NCBI RefSeq assembly: GCF_006716205.1
Contig: NZ_VFOQ01000002.1
Span: 62,001 to 126,000, forward strand
Direction: 5' to 3'
Length of the DNA stretch: 64,000 nt
Origin: Oryzihumus leptocrescens
GTDB taxonomy: Bacteria; Actinomycetota; Actinomycetes; Actinomycetales; Dermatophilaceae
The position numbers and the translations under genes were made by a program. The first letter of the stretch is position 1. Each line of letters opens with the position of its first letter. Positions 32,943-42,226 of this stretch are shown one piece after another. A model generated the notes under the pieces. The model was not told the DNA's origin, searched no databases, and was given only the letters and a program-made list of their open reading frames with translations.

Positions 32943-34271
32943 GTGGACCACACGTTCCCGCCGGCCAGAGGGCTGGTGCAGGAGGTCGCGGCGCTGGGCG
33001 CCGCGGCCGACCTGGGCGAGCACGCCGCCACCGCCGTGCAGCGCGTCGACGCGCACGACCCGGTGCTGCAGGCGTTCGTGCCGGAGCCGGACCGGTGCGG
33101 CCGCGTCCTGGCCGAGGCCGGACGGCTGACCCGGCGCTGGTCTCGTGGGCCGGAACGGCCGTCGCTGTTCGGCGCCACGGTGGGGGTCAAGGACGTCGTG
33201 CGGGTCGACGGGCTGGCGACGACCGCCGGGTCGACGCTGCCGCCGAAGGTCCTCGCCGGGCCCGAGGCGACCGTGGTGCGCCGGCTGCGGGAGGCGGGCG
33301 CGCTGGTCCTGGGCAAGACCGTGACGGCCGAGTTCGCCCACGCCGCACCGGGACCCACCCGCAACCCGCTCGCGCTGGACCACACCCCGGGCGGCTCGAG
33401 CAGCGGGTCGGCGGCGGCGGTGGCGGCCGGGCTGGTCACCCTGGGGGTCGGCACGCAGACGGTGGGCTCGACGATCCGCCCGGCGGCCTACTGCGGCGTC
33501 ACCGGCTACCGCCCCACGCACGGACGCATCCCGGTCGACGGGGTGATCGCCAACGCGCCGAGCTTCGACGTCGTGGGCCTGCTGGCACGTGGCGTCGCCG
33601 ACGTCGCGCTGGCGGCGTCGGTGGTCGTGGACGGGTGGACGCCTGCGGTGGTGCCGGGCCGGCCGCTGGTGGTCGGGGTGCCCGAGGGGCCCTACCTCGA
33701 CCTGGTGTCGGAGGAGGGGCGGGCCGGCTACGACGCGGCGCTGGAGCGGCTGCGCGACGCGGGCGTCGAGGTGCGACGCGTGCCGGCGCTGGGCGACCTC
33801 GAGGCGCTCGCCCAGCGACAGGTCGACGTCGGGCGCTACGAGATCGCGCGGACGCACGCGGTCTGGTTCGCCGCGCACGCCGAGCGCTACCGGCCCGAGA
33901 CGGTCGCCGCGATCCGCCAGGGCCAGACGGTCACCCGCCAGGAGTACGACGAGGCGCTCGCCGGGTGCGCGGTGCACCGGGCCGGGCTCGTGGCGCGGAT
34001 GGACGCCGAGGGGCTCGACCTGTGGGTGGCGCCGTCGGCGGTCGGCCCGGCGCCGAAGGGTCTGGCGGACACCGGCAGCTCGGTGATGAGCCTGCCGTGG
34101 AGCCAGGCCGGCCTGCCGGCGGTCGGGCTCCCCGCAGGGTGCGCGCCAGGCGGGCTGCCGCTGGGACTGCAGTGCGTGGCGCGCCCCGGGGCGGACGAGC
34201 AGCTGCTCGCCTGGGCCGAGGCCGTGCTCGAGCCGGCCCTGCTCAGCCGGCCGGCGCGGGGAGGATGTTGA
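32943..34271 (+). CDS. amidase-signature family hydrolase
   Basis: This 442-residue enzyme hydrolyses an amide bond of unknown substrate. The Ser-cisSer-Lys triad of the family is visible: Lys in GATVGVKDVVRVDG (about 81), and the Gly/Ser-rich signature TPGGSSSGSAAAVAAGL followed by VGSTIRPAAYCGVTGYRPTHG, with the nucleophile Ser in GSTIRP. There is no signal peptide and no GatB/GatC partner, so it is not a tRNA amidotransferase subunit. It overlaps the convergent membrane-protein gene by 29 bases. Confidence 0.9.
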   Translation: MDHTFPPARGLVQEVAALGAAADLGEHAATAVQRVDAHDPVLQAFVPEPDRCGRVLAEAGRLTRRWSRGPERPSLFGATVGVKDVVRVDGLATTAGSTLPPKVLAGPEATVVRRLREAGALVLGKTVTAEFAHAAPGPTRNPLALDHTPGGSSSGSAAAVAAGLVTLGVGTQTVGSTIRPAAYCGVTGYRPTHGRIPVDGVIANAPSFDVVGLLARGVADVALAASVVVDGWTPAVVPGRPLVVGVPEGPYLDLVSEEGRAGYDAALERLRDAGVEVRRVPALGDLEALAQRQVDVGRYEIARTHAVWFAAHAERYRPETVAAIRQGQTVTRQEYDEALAGCAVHRAGLVARMDAEGLDLWVAPSAVGPAPKGLADTGSSVMSLPWSQAGLPAVGLPAGCAPGGLPLGLQCVARPGADEQLLAWAEAVLEPALLSRPARGGC

Positions 34272-34968
34272 TCACCCTCGAGAGCACCACGACGATGACG
34301 GCCAGGGCGATGAGGGACTGCAGGGCCATCAGCGTCTTGGCCCGGCCGGTGAGCGGGGAGGTGTCGGCCGGGCTGAACGAGATCAGGTTGGTGAAGGCCA
34401 CGTAGAGGTAGTCCCCGAAGTGGGGGATCCAGTCCGGCCCGCCGAGCTCCCGGTCGAGGGTCTGGGGGAACTGGAAGTCGGGGCGCTGCGCCGGGCCCCG
34501 GGCACGCGTCCAGGGACCTCCGCCGTCGACCTGCCAGTAGAGCAGGCCGAAGGTGAACATGTTGGTCGACAGGGCCAGGGCGCCCGCGACGAGGAGCCGG
34601 TTCGCGGTCAGCGCCGCGCCGTCCACGGGGTGGCCGTCGAGCACCAGGGAGACCAGGCGCGCCGCGCCGACCGTGTTGGCGCCGACCAGCACGCCGAAGA
34701 GGGTCAGCACCAGGGGGCGGGCGCCGCGGGGCACCGGTCCCGGCCGCGCGGCGATGACGACCATCACGGCCACGGCGGCGAGCTCGATGAGGGGCACCAG
34801 GGGGACCGGTCCGACCCGGAGCCGGGCCGGGACCAGGACCTGCGGCAGGATCGCGGCGACCATCGCCAGGATCGGCCACAGGTAGCTCTCCGGGGCCCGC
34901 GTGGTGGGCGGGTCGGGGTTGTCGGCACCCACGGCCCCATGGTCGACCCCGGGTCCGGTGGCCGACAC
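34243..34968 (-). CDS. DUF1345-like membrane protein
   Basis: This 241-residue membrane protein of unknown function has about six transmembrane helices. FGDYLYVAFTNLISFSPADT followed by SPLTGRAKTLM and a final helix is a pattern I associate with DUF1345 proteins and with the pore-like region of small ion channels. I placed the start at GTG 34968; TTG 34974 is an alternative, and no ribosome-binding site decides between them. It has 29 bases of tail overlap with the amidase gene and lies 11 bases after the TPR gene, possibly in one transcript. Confidence 0.7.
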   Translation of the reverse strand: MSATGPGVDHGAVGADNPDPPTTRAPESYLWPILAMVAAILPQVLVPARLRVGPVPLVPLIELAAVAVMVVIAARPGPVPRGARPLVLTLFGVLVGANTVGAARLVSLVLDGHPVDGAALTANRLLVAGALALSTNMFTFGLLYWQVDGGGPWTRARGPAQRPDFQFPQTLDRELGGPDWIPHFGDYLYVAFTNLISFSPADTSPLTGRAKTLMALQSLIALAVIVVVLSRVINILPAPAG

Positions 34969-34979
34969 CCCCAAAGGTG

Positions 34980-35510
34980 TCAGGCCGTGACGACGCCCGC
35001 GTCGCGGTCGCGCAGGTACTCCGCGTTGCCGCGCAGCGCCGCCTCGTAGCGCTTCACGTCGGCGGTGTCGATGTGGTCGGCGGCCACCTCGAGCAGCTCA
35101 CCCACGGCTGCGTCGCTGCGCCCGGCGGCGTGGAGGTTCAGGGCCCGGAACAGGCGCAGCGAGGCGAACCCGGGGAACTGCTCGACGGCGGCGCGCGTGA
35201 ACACGGCAACCGACTCGTCGTACCGCTCGAGGTTGCGCAGGGTGCTGCCGTACTGCAGCAGGCACTTGCGCAGGGTGTCGCCGGAGAGCCCCGCGTCCAG
35301 GGCCTGCTCGTAGTAGGTGACCGCCTCGTCCTCGCGGCCGGCGGTGTCGTAGGACCCACCGACCTCGTAGAGGACGTGGGCGTGGCCCGGGTGGCGGGTC
35401 AGCAGCTCCTCGAAGTACGCGATCGTCGGGCCCATGTCGTCGCGGTCCCGGGCGGCGAAGCCCCGCTCGATCTCGGCGGCCAGCTCGGGCGTCAGCTCCT
35501 GCTCGTTCAT
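34980..35510 (-). CDS. tetratricopeptide-repeat protein
   Basis: This 176-residue cytoplasmic protein consists largely of helix-turn-helix repeats: TIAYFEELLTRHPGHAHVLYE, EAVTYYEQALDAGLSGDTLR and ESVAVFTRAAVEQFPGFASL fit the TPR consensus of small-large-small residues. TPR proteins are scaffolds; no partner is evident. ATG 35510 begins MNEQELTPELAAEIERGF. It is followed at 34968 by a membrane-protein gene. Confidence 0.85.
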   Translation of the reverse strand: MNEQELTPELAAEIERGFAARDRDDMGPTIAYFEELLTRHPGHAHVLYEVGGSYDTAGREDEAVTYYEQALDAGLSGDTLRKCLLQYGSTLRNLERYDESVAVFTRAAVEQFPGFASLRLFRALNLHAAGRSDAAVGELLEVAADHIDTADVKRYEAALRGNAEYLRDRDAGVVTA

Positions 35511-35561
35511 GCGGCCATGTCTAGCGGCAGCGACGTTGACACATCAACGGGTTTGCCCGGG

Positions 35562-36533
35562 TCAGGGCGCGACGCCCTCGGGCAGGGGTGCCCCCTCCTC
35601 GGTCGGCGGGGCGACCTGCTGGCGCGCGGTCTCGGCCAGCGCGATCCCCACCAGCACCACGACCGACCCGAGCACCTGCACCGGGGCCAGTGCCTCGCCG
35701 AGCAGCACCCACGCGACGATGCCGGCGCCGACCGGCTCCAGCATCCCGACCAGCCCGGTCCGGGCCGCGCCCAGGTGCGTCACGGCATACAGCACGAGCA
35801 GGAACGGCACCACCGTGCCGAGCAGGATGACCCAGAGGACCAGGACCCACAACGGCGCCGCGCCGGGCACCGCACCCGGCAGCTCGACCGCCTGCCTCAT
35901 CCGGCCGAACGGGAAGGTCCACCAGGGCTGCACGACCGCCCAGAGCACCGCCGAGAAGCCGAAGCTGAAGCCCATCAGGGAGATGGGGTCGCGCTGGCGC
36001 TGGCCGGCCTCGCCCATGAGGTAGTACGTCGCCAGCGCCGCGCCGGCGCCCACCGCCGAGACCAGGCCGAGCGGGTCGAGCACCATGCCCTTCCAGAACT
36101 GGGCGACCAGGGCCAGGCCGCCCAGCGCACAGGCGAGGCCGAGCCAGAGCCGGGAGCGCACCGGCTGGCGCTGCACGAACCGCACCCACAGCGCGACCAT
36201 CAGCGGTGCGGTGTACTCGAACAACAGCGCGACCCCGACCGGGAGCCGTTGCAGCGCCACGAAGTACAGCCACTGCACCATCGCGATGCCGGTGATGCCG
36301 TAGGCGACGAGGAAGCCCAGCTCGCGCCAGCCCACCCGCAGCGCGCGGGGTCGGGTCGCGGCGGTGATCCCGAGCAGCACCAGCGCGGTGCCGGCGCTGC
36401 GGACCGAGACCAGCTCCAGCGAGGACAGCCCGTGCTGGAGCACGACCTTGCTCACGGTGCCGTTGACGGAGAACAGCACCGCCGCGACGACCGCGACCAC
36501 CAGGCCGGTCGAGGCGCGGGGCTCCCGCGTCAT
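35562..36533 (-). CDS. EamA/DMT-family transporter
   Basis: This 323-residue ten-helix membrane protein has the two EamA repeats: VVAVVAAVLFSVNGTVSKVV with RSAGTALVLLG in the first and GAGAALATYYLMGEAGQR onwards in the second, ending GTVVPFLLVLYAVTHLGA and GMLEPVGAGIVAWVLLGE. Such drug/metabolite transporters export amino acids, metabolites or drugs. Its ATG overlaps the phosphatase stop (ATGA), making it the last gene of the bioF-bioD-phosphatase operon; export of a biotin-related compound is possible but unproven. Confidence 0.88.
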   Translation of the reverse strand: MTREPRASTGLVVAVVAAVLFSVNGTVSKVVLQHGLSSLELVSVRSAGTALVLLGITAATRPRALRVGWRELGFLVAYGITGIAMVQWLYFVALQRLPVGVALLFEYTAPLMVALWVRFVQRQPVRSRLWLGLACALGGLALVAQFWKGMVLDPLGLVSAVGAGAALATYYLMGEAGQRQRDPISLMGFSFGFSAVLWAVVQPWWTFPFGRMRQAVELPGAVPGAAPLWVLVLWVILLGTVVPFLLVLYAVTHLGAARTGLVGMLEPVGAGIVAWVLLGEALAPVQVLGSVVVLVGIALAETARQQVAPPTEEGAPLPEGVAP

Positions 36534-37042
36534 CTGCGGGTCGCGGCCAGCTCGGCCGCCACGTGCGCGACCACCCCGTGGCACGCGGCGCGGACCTCGG
36601 CCAGGCAGCGCTGGAACTCGGCCTCCCCGCCGTGCCACGGGTCGTCGACCTCCAGGGTCCCGGCCGCGACCGCTTCTTCGTCGAACTCGCGCATCAGCCG
36701 GACCTTGTCCTGGTCGGCCGCCGTCGGGGCCCGCCGCTGCAGCTGCCGCACGTGCCCGAGGTCGGCTGCCAGCACGAGGTCGAGCTCCTCGAACCGCTCG
36801 GGGAGGAACTCGTGCGCGACGTGCGCGGACCCGTCATACCCGTGCTCGTCCAGGGTGCGCACGGTGCGCGGGTCGGCGCCCTCGCCCTCGTGCCAGCCGC
36901 CGGTGCCGGCCGAGGTCACCTCGACCAGGGCGTCCAGCCCGGCCTCCTCCAGCAGCGACCGCAGGATGACCTCGCCCATCGGCGAGCGGCAGATGTTGCC
37001 GGAGCAGACGAAGCAGACGCGGTATGCCGGGGTGCGGGTCAT
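36530..37042 (-). CDS. low-molecular-weight protein-tyrosine phosphatase
   Basis: This 170-residue phosphatase has the P-loop FVCSGNICRSPMGEV, which fits C-x5-R-S with the nucleophile Cys near residue 12, and the general acid in VDDPWHGGEAEF (Asp-Pro-Trp), as in actinobacterial PtpA. It removes phosphate from tyrosine residues. ATG 37042 lies four bases after the bioD stop; a TTG four codons upstream is less likely. No tyrosine-kinase gene is in the window. Confidence 0.92.
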   Translation of the reverse strand: MTRTPAYRVCFVCSGNICRSPMGEVILRSLLEEAGLDALVEVTSAGTGGWHEGEGADPRTVRTLDEHGYDGSAHVAHEFLPERFEELDLVLAADLGHVRQLQRRAPTAADQDKVRLMREFDEEAVAAGTLEVDDPWHGGEAEFQRCLAEVRAACHGVVAHVAAELAATRR

Positions 37043-37046
37043 GCGG

Positions 37047-37748
37047 TCATTCAACCCGAAGCCACGCCGGTGCCTCGGCCCGGAACCGCTCCGGCTCCCA
37101 GCGGCCGGCGCCCTCGGGCACCCAGCCCAGCAGCGGGGCGCCGGTGACGGCGGGCAGGTCGTCCAGGTTGCAGCGCATGGCCAGGTCGGGGTCCTCGGGC
37201 CAGGAGCCGATGACGAAGCCGAGGCAGTCCAGCCCGCGGTGGCGCAGCGCCTCGGCGGTCAGCGCGCTGTGGTTGAGCGTGCCCAGCCCGGCGGTCGCGA
37301 CGACGAGGAAGCCCACGCGCGCACCCCGGGCCTCCAGGGCGGTGCCCAGGTCGGCGATGGTGGCGCCGTCGGAGTCCATGCGCACCAGCAGGCCGCCGGC
37401 GCCCTCGACGAGGACGACGTCGGCGCTGCCGTCCCTGATGAGGTGCATGACGGAGTCGGCGTGCTCGGCCACGGTGGGGATCTCCACGCCGGCGACCCGG
37501 GCGGCCGCGTCGGGCGCCAGCGGGTCGGGCAGCCGCACCAGCTCACGGGCGCGCACGTCGCCGGCCAGGGCGGCGACCTCGTCGACGTCGCCGGGCTCGC
37601 CGGGCTGCAGCCCGGTCTGGGTGGCCTTGACGACGGTGACGCGGAGTCCCCGGTGGAGGAGGCTGGCGGCCAGCGCCGCGGTGACGACGGTCTTGCCGAT
37701 CTCGGTGCCGGTGCCGGTGACGACGATGACGGGGGGCAGGTCAGGCAC
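37047..37748 (-). CDS. bioD: dethiobiotin synthetase
   Basis: This 233-residue enzyme carboxylates 7,8-diaminopelargonate to dethiobiotin using ATP. The N-terminus VIVVTGTGTEIGKTVVTAAL carries the P-loop (GTGTEIGKT), the Lys/Thr substrate motif is KATQTGLQPGEPGDV, and VVLVEGAGGLLVRM is the conserved second half. GTG 37748 overlaps the bioF end by eight bases, so translation is coupled. Confidence 0.95.
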   Translation of the reverse strand: MPDLPPVIVVTGTGTEIGKTVVTAALAASLLHRGLRVTVVKATQTGLQPGEPGDVDEVAALAGDVRARELVRLPDPLAPDAAARVAGVEIPTVAEHADSVMHLIRDGSADVVLVEGAGGLLVRMDSDGATIADLGTALEARGARVGFLVVATAGLGTLNHSALTAEALRHRGLDCLGFVIGSWPEDPDLAMRCNLDDLPAVTGAPLLGWVPEGAGRWEPERFRAEAPAWLRVE

Positions 37749-38874
37749 GACCGGTCACCTCCCGCAGCACCTTGGCGGCCAGGGCCAGCTCGTCGCGGGT
37801 GTGGTGCGCGTGCGCGGTCAGCCGCAGCCGGCTCGTGCCGTCCGGTGTCGACGGGGGACGGAAGCACCCGATCCGTATGCCGTGCCCCGCGGCCTCCTCG
37901 ACCGCGGCCAGGGCTTCGTGGGGCCCGGGCATCGGCACCGACAGCACCGCCCCGGCGGGGGCGTCGACGCCGCACGCCTCGGCCAGGGTGGCCGCGTTGG
38001 CGCGCACACGCGGAGGAAGCTCGGGGTCGTGCCGCAGGGCCCGCAGGGCGCCGAGGGCGGCGCCGGCGGCGGCAGGCGCGAGGCCGGTGTCGTAGATGAA
38101 GGTGCGGGCGGTGTTGGCCAGGTGCTCGCGCACCGCAGGGTGACCGAGGACCGCCCCGCCCTGCGCCGCCAGCGACTTGGACAGCGTCGCGGTCAGCACC
38201 ACGTGGTCCAGCCCCGTCAGCCCGAGCGCGGCAGCCAGGCCCTCACCGCGCTCGCCGACGACGCCGAGGCCGTGCGCCTCGTCGACCAGCAGCACGGCGT
38301 CGTGGCGGCCGGCCAGGTCGGCCAGCTCCACCAGCGGCGCGGCGTCACCGAGGACGCTGTAGACCGACTCGACCACGACCACGGCCCTGCGCTGGGACCG
38401 GTCGCGCAGCAGCCGCTCGACGTCGGCGAGGTCGTTGTGCGCGGCGACGGCGACCTGCGCCCGGGACAGCCGGGCGGCGTCGATCAGCGACGCGTGGACG
38501 TGGGCGTCGGAGACGATGAGGGTGTCGGCGTCGGTCAGGGCCGTCACGGCGCCGAGGTTGGCGGCGTAGCCGGTGGAGAACACCAGGGCAGCGGCGCTGC
38601 CGGTGAGGTCGGCCAGCTCGCGCTCGAGCCGCTCGTGCAGGTCCAGCGAGCCGGTCACCAGGCGGGAGGCGCCGGCGCCGCCGCCGTACTGCCGGGCCGC
38701 GGCGACCGCGCTGGCGATGACGTCGGGGCGGTGCAGCAGCCCGAGGTAGTCGTTGCCGGCCAGGTCGAGCAGGCCGCCATGGCTCGCCGGGGTGTGGGGC
38801 ACCAGGTGCCGGGTCAGGCCCAGGCGCTCCCGCTCGGCGGCGCGGGCCACCAGGTCATCGAGGAACCAGCTCAC
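37741..38874 (-). CDS. bioF: 8-amino-7-oxononanoate synthase
   Basis: This 377-residue PLP enzyme joins pimeloyl thioester and alanine. Motifs: NDYLGLLHRPDVIASA, GAGASRLVTGSLDLHERLE, the DEAHGLGVVGERGEG aspartate loop, and TLSKSLAAQGGAVLG with the PLP Lys. GTG 38874 gives MSWFLDDLVARAAERE; the open frame extends upstream through the inverted repeat, which I do not consider coding. It heads the bioF-bioD-phosphatase-EamA operon. No clear promoter hexamer precedes it. Confidence 0.94.
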   Translation of the reverse strand: MSWFLDDLVARAAERERLGLTRHLVPHTPASHGGLLDLAGNDYLGLLHRPDVIASAVAAARQYGGGAGASRLVTGSLDLHERLERELADLTGSAAALVFSTGYAANLGAVTALTDADTLIVSDAHVHASLIDAARLSRAQVAVAAHNDLADVERLLRDRSQRRAVVVVESVYSVLGDAAPLVELADLAGRHDAVLLVDEAHGLGVVGERGEGLAAALGLTGLDHVVLTATLSKSLAAQGGAVLGHPAVREHLANTARTFIYDTGLAPAAAGAALGALRALRHDPELPPRVRANAATLAEACGVDAPAGAVLSVPMPGPHEALAAVEEAAGHGIRIGCFRPPSTPDGTSRLRLTAHAHHTRDELALAAKVLREVTGRA

Positions 38875-38970
38875 CCGCCAAGGGTGCCCCACGCCGGGCC
38901 GCCTCCCGTCCACGGGGTCACCCCCTGGACGCACCCACCCACCGCGCCCAGGATGCCCAACCACCCCGCC

Positions 38971-39026
38971 GAGTGGGACGTTCCTCAGGCTTGGAGAGGC
39001 CTCCAAGCCTGAGGAACGTCCCACTC
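38971..39026. repeat. perfect 26-bp inverted repeat between bioA and bioF
   Basis: Arms 38971-38996 and 39001-39026 are exact reverse complements with the four-base loop AGGC. It begins 18 bases after the bioA stop, in the direction of bioA transcription. The arms are only moderately GC-rich (16 of 26), unlike an ordinary terminator here, and no U tract follows. It could end bioA transcription or be a single copy of a dispersed palindromic repeat. Confidence 0.85.
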
Positions 39027-39043
39027 GGGGATGAGAGAACGGG

Positions 39044-40378
39044 TTACGCGCCGTGGACCTCGGCGACGGCGCCGACCAGGGCCGAGCAGATCGTGGCGAC
39101 GTCCTCGGCGGTGCTGACGTAGGGCGGCATCGTGTAGACGAGGTCGCGGAACGGGCGCACCCACACCCCGCGCTCGATCGCGGCGGCGGCGACCTCGGCG
39201 GTGCGCACCGGCTCGTCGAGCTGGATGACGCCGACCCCGCCGAGCACCCGGACGTCCCTGACGTGCGGCAGGTCGGCGGCCGGCTTGAGCCCGCGAGCCA
39301 GCCCCTCCTCCAGCCGCGCCACCTGGGCCGACCAGTCGTTGGCCTGGAGCAGGTCCAGGCTGGCCAGGGCCACCGCGCAGGCCAGGGGGTTGGCCATGAA
39401 CGTGGGTCCGTGCATCAGCGCGCCGGACGCGCCGCCACTGACACCGCGGGCCACGTCCGAGGTGCACAGCACCGCGGCGAGGGTGAGGTAGCCGCCGGTC
39501 AGCGCCTTGCCGACCGTCATCACGTCGGGCACCACGCCGCAGCGCTGCGCGGCCCACAGCGTGCCGGTGCGCCCGAAGCCGGTCGCGATCTCGTCGAAGA
39601 TGACCAGCGCGCCGTGCTCGCGGGCCAGGCTCGCGAGCACCTGCACCGCATACGGGCTGTAGACGTGCATGCCGCCGGCGCCCTGGAGCAGCGGCTCGAC
39701 GACGACCGCCGCGATGTCGTCGGCGAAGCGGGCGTAGAGCTCGCGGGTGGCGCGCTCCCACTCGACCATCGCCGGGTCGTCGGGGCCGACGTCGAGGCCG
39801 GCCGGCGGGCGCGGGGCGAAGACCTGCTCGGGCAGCACCCCGGTGAACAGCGTGTGCATGCCGCCGACCGGGTCTGTGACGCTCATCGGCGCGAACGTGT
39901 CGCCGTGGTAGCCGCCGAGGATGGTGAACATCTTGCGGCGCGGGCGCCCGGCGTTGACGTGCAGCTGCCACGCCATCTTCAGCGCGACCTCGACCGAGAC
40001 CGAGCCGGAGTCGGCGAAGAACACGTGCTGCAGCGGCGACGCGTCCGCGCCCTCGGGCCGCGGCGCCAGGTCGATGAGTCGCCGGCCCAGCTCGACCGCC
40101 GGCTCGTGGGTCAGCCCGCCGAACATCACGTGGCTCATCCGGGAGAGCTGCTGGTGAGCCGCGGCGTCGAGCTGCGGCACGGCATACCCGTGGACCGCGC
40201 ACCACCACGAGGACATCGCGTCCACGACCTCGCGGCGCTCCCCGGAGGGCAGGCGCAGCCGCAGCCGCACGCCGCCGGCCGACTCGACCAGGTGCGGGGT
40301 CGAGGGCGTCAGCGCCGAGGAGTACGGGTGCCAGAGGTGGTCGCGGTCGAACGCGAGCAGGTCGTCGAGGTCGCTCAT
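39044..40378 (-). CDS. bioA: adenosylmethionine-8-amino-7-oxononanoate aminotransferase
   Basis: This 444-residue class III aminotransferase makes 7,8-diaminopelargonate using S-adenosylmethionine as amino donor. Motifs: [11 protein letters not shown] at the N-terminus (Trp-His-Pro-Tyr binds the donor), [30 protein letters not shown], the PLP Asp in [16 protein letters not shown] and Lys in [17 protein letters not shown] 40378 is favoured by the CACAAT element at the same eight-base spacing as in bioB. The upstream in-frame extension to 40489 is unlikely to be translated. Confidence 0.95.
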   Translation of the reverse strand: MSDLDDLLAFDRDHLWHPYSSALTPSTPHLVESAGGVRLRLRLPSGERREVVDAMSSWWCAVHGYAVPQLDAAAHQQLSRMSHVMFGGLTHEPAVELGRRLIDLAPRPEGADASPLQHVFFADSGSVSVEVALKMAWQLHVNAGRPRRKMFTILGGYHGDTFAPMSVTDPVGGMHTLFTGVLPEQVFAPRPPAGLDVGPDDPAMVEWERATRELYARFADDIAAVVVEPLLQGAGGMHVYSPYAVQVLASLAREHGALVIFDEIATGFGRTGTLWAAQRCGVVPDVMTVGKALTGGYLTLAAVLCTSDVARGVSGGASGALMHGPTFMANPLACAVALASLDLLQANDWSAQVARLEEGLARGLKPAADLPHVRDVRVLGGVGVIQLDEPVRTAEVAAAAIERGVWVRPFRDLVYTMPPYVSTAEDVATICSALVGAVAEVHGA

Positions 40379-40386
40379 CGCCACCG

Positions 40387-40392
40387 ATTGTG
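40387..40392 (-). promoter_or_regulatory. shared bio promoter element, bioA copy
   Basis: On the minus strand CACAATCGGTG runs toward ATG 40378, with eight bases between CACAAT and the start. The same 11 bases at the same spacing precede bioB. The octamer CGGCATAC lies just upstream (40395-40402). Confidence 0.6.
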
Positions 40393-40512
40393 CTGTATGC
40401 CGCGTGGCTGGCTTCGCGGGCACCGGGGACCGAGACTGGGGCTGTCGATTCCGGCGCGGCCCGTTCGTCGAGGTCATGTCCGAGCACACCGACTGCCGAC
40501 AGGAGAACCGCG

Positions 40513-40863
40513 ATGGCTCAGTACCTGGTCCTGATCTACGAGAACGAGTCCGGCTACGACAACCCCGACCCGAGCGTCTGGCAGCAGGCGATGGAGGCGC
40601 ACAACCGGTTCGCCGAGCAAGTGGTCGAGCTCGGCGGGCAGGTCCTGGGCGGCAACGCGCTGCAGCCGACCGCCACCGCCACCTCGATCCGCGGCGACGT
40701 GGTCACCGACGGCCCGTTCGCGGAGACCAAGGAGGCGCTCGGCGGCTTCTACCTCATCGAGGCCAAGGACCTCGACCACGCCCTGCAGATCAGCAGGCTG
40801 TGCCCGGCGCCGTTCGGTGGGGTCGAGGTGCGCCCGGTCATGGAGTTCCCGGAGCAGGGCTGA
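40513..40863 (+). CDS. YCII/DGPF-domain protein paired with ECF sigma factor
   Basis: This 116-residue protein starts [19 protein letters not shown] and contains [20 protein letters not shown], the DGPF signature of the YCII-related family, with a conserved Asp-His arrangement in DLDHALQI. The molecular role is unknown, but these genes are characteristically next to ECF42-group sigma factors, as here. An AGGAG site lies eight bases before ATG 40513. The sigma gene begins five bases after its stop. Confidence 0.88.
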   Translation: MAQYLVLIYENESGYDNPDPSVWQQAMEAHNRFAEQVVELGGQVLGGNALQPTATATSIRGDVVTDGPFAETKEALGGFYLIEAKDLDHALQISRLCPAPFGGVEVRPVMEFPEQG

Positions 40864-40867
40864 TCGC

Positions 40868-42118
40868 TTGGCAGCGCAGCGTGAGCTGGTCCGCGAGGCG
40901 CTCGCGGAGGCGCACCGGCGCGAGTGGGCCCACGTGCTCACCGCGACGGTGCGCCTCACCCGCGACCTCGACCTGGCCGAGGAGTGCTCGCAGGAGGCGT
41001 TCCTCACCGCCGTCGAGGCCTGGGAGCGCGACGGGGTGCCGCGCAACCCGGGCGCCTGGCTGACCACCACGGCCAAGCGCAAGGCGCTCGACGCGCTGCG
41101 CCGGGCCTCGACGCTGCGCACCAAGCTGCCCCTGCTGGTCGAGCCCGAGATGACCGAGGACGGGCCGGGCGAACGGCCGGACGGCGGCGACATCGCCGAC
41201 GACCGGCTCCGGCTGGTGTTCACCTGCTGCCACCCGGCGCTGGCCCGTGAGGCGCAGGTCGCCCTCACCCTGCGGCTGGTCTGCGGGCTGACCACCCCGG
41301 AGATCGCCCACGCCTTCCTGGTCAGCGAGCCGACGATGGCGGCGCGGGTGACCCGGGCGAAGAAGAAGATCACGGCCGCGCGCATCCCCTACCGGGTGCC
41401 GGAGACCCACGAGCTGCCCGAGCGGCTCGACGCGGTGCTGACCGTGGTGCACCTGGTCTTCACGACCGGGCACACCGCACCCTCCGGCGACACCCTCGTG
41501 CGGCCCGACCTCGTCGCCCGCGCCCTCGACCTGGCCCGGGTGCTGCTCGAGCTCATGCCCGACGAGCGGGAGGTCCGCGGCCTGCTCGCGCTGCTGCTGC
41601 TGAACGACGCGCGCCGGGCCACCCGCGTCGACGATTCCGGCGAGCTGCTGCTGCTGGAGGACCAGGACCGCAGCCGCTGGGACCGCGAGCAGGTGGCGGA
41701 CGGGCGGGTCCTGGTCATGGACGCGCTGCGCGGCGGCCGGCCGGGGCGGTTCGCCCTGCAGGCCGCGATCGCCGCGGTGCACGCCGAGGCGCCGAGCTGG
41801 GGCGAGACCGACTGGCGGCAGGTGGTCGGCCTCTACGACCTGCTGCTGCAGGCCTGGCCCTCCCCGGTCGTCGCCCTCAACCGGGCCGCGGCGGTGGCGA
41901 TGCGCGACGGGCCGGACGCCGGCCTGGCCGCCCTGGACGCCCTCGACGCCGGTGCGCTGGCCGGCTACCGCTACCTGCCGGCCGCCCGGGCCGACCTGCT
42001 GCGGCGGCTCGGCCACGCAGGGGAGGCGGCCACGGCATACCGGCAGGCCCTGGACCTGACCGACAACGCGGCCGAGCGGGCGTTCCTGCAGCGGCGGCTC
42101 GCCGAGGTCGGCGGCTGA
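40868..42118 (+). CDS. ECF42-group RNA polymerase sigma factor with C-terminal extension
   Basis: This 416-residue protein has sigma region 2 (VRLTRDLDLAEECSQEAFLTAVEAW, then NPGAWLTTTAKRKALDALRR), region 4 (VALTLRLVCGLTTPEIAHAFLVSEPTMAARVTRAKKKI) and a long C-terminal region of about 230 residues with TPR-like helices (ALNRAAAVAMRDGPDAGLAAL). That extension plus the adjacent DGPF gene fits group ECF42. There is no anti-sigma gene, as is usual for the group, so the extension probably controls activity. I chose TTG 40868; no better start is in frame near region 2. Target promoters are not identifiable. Confidence 0.88.
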   Translation: MAAQRELVREALAEAHRREWAHVLTATVRLTRDLDLAEECSQEAFLTAVEAWERDGVPRNPGAWLTTTAKRKALDALRRASTLRTKLPLLVEPEMTEDGPGERPDGGDIADDRLRLVFTCCHPALAREAQVALTLRLVCGLTTPEIAHAFLVSEPTMAARVTRAKKKITAARIPYRVPETHELPERLDAVLTVVHLVFTTGHTAPSGDTLVRPDLVARALDLARVLLELMPDEREVRGLLALLLLNDARRATRVDDSGELLLLEDQDRSRWDREQVADGRVLVMDALRGGRPGRFALQAAIAAVHAEAPSWGETDWRQVVGLYDLLLQAWPSPVVALNRAAAVAMRDGPDAGLAALDALDAGALAGYRYLPAARADLLRRLGHAGEAATAYRQALDLTDNAAERAFLQRRLAEVGG

Positions 42119-42226
42119 CCGGCAACAAGGGGAAGGGTTGACCACGCCCGGATGTGGTCAACCTTTCACCCGGCACTCGTCCACCTGAGGGAACCGCCCC
42201 GGGGGACGCGTGGCGATGCTGGCGCC

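Noticed and set aside
38875-39024. N-terminal extension of bioF through the inverted repeat
   Set aside because: The extension has no similarity to BioF N-termini and would translate the palindrome. GTG 38874 gives the normal start.
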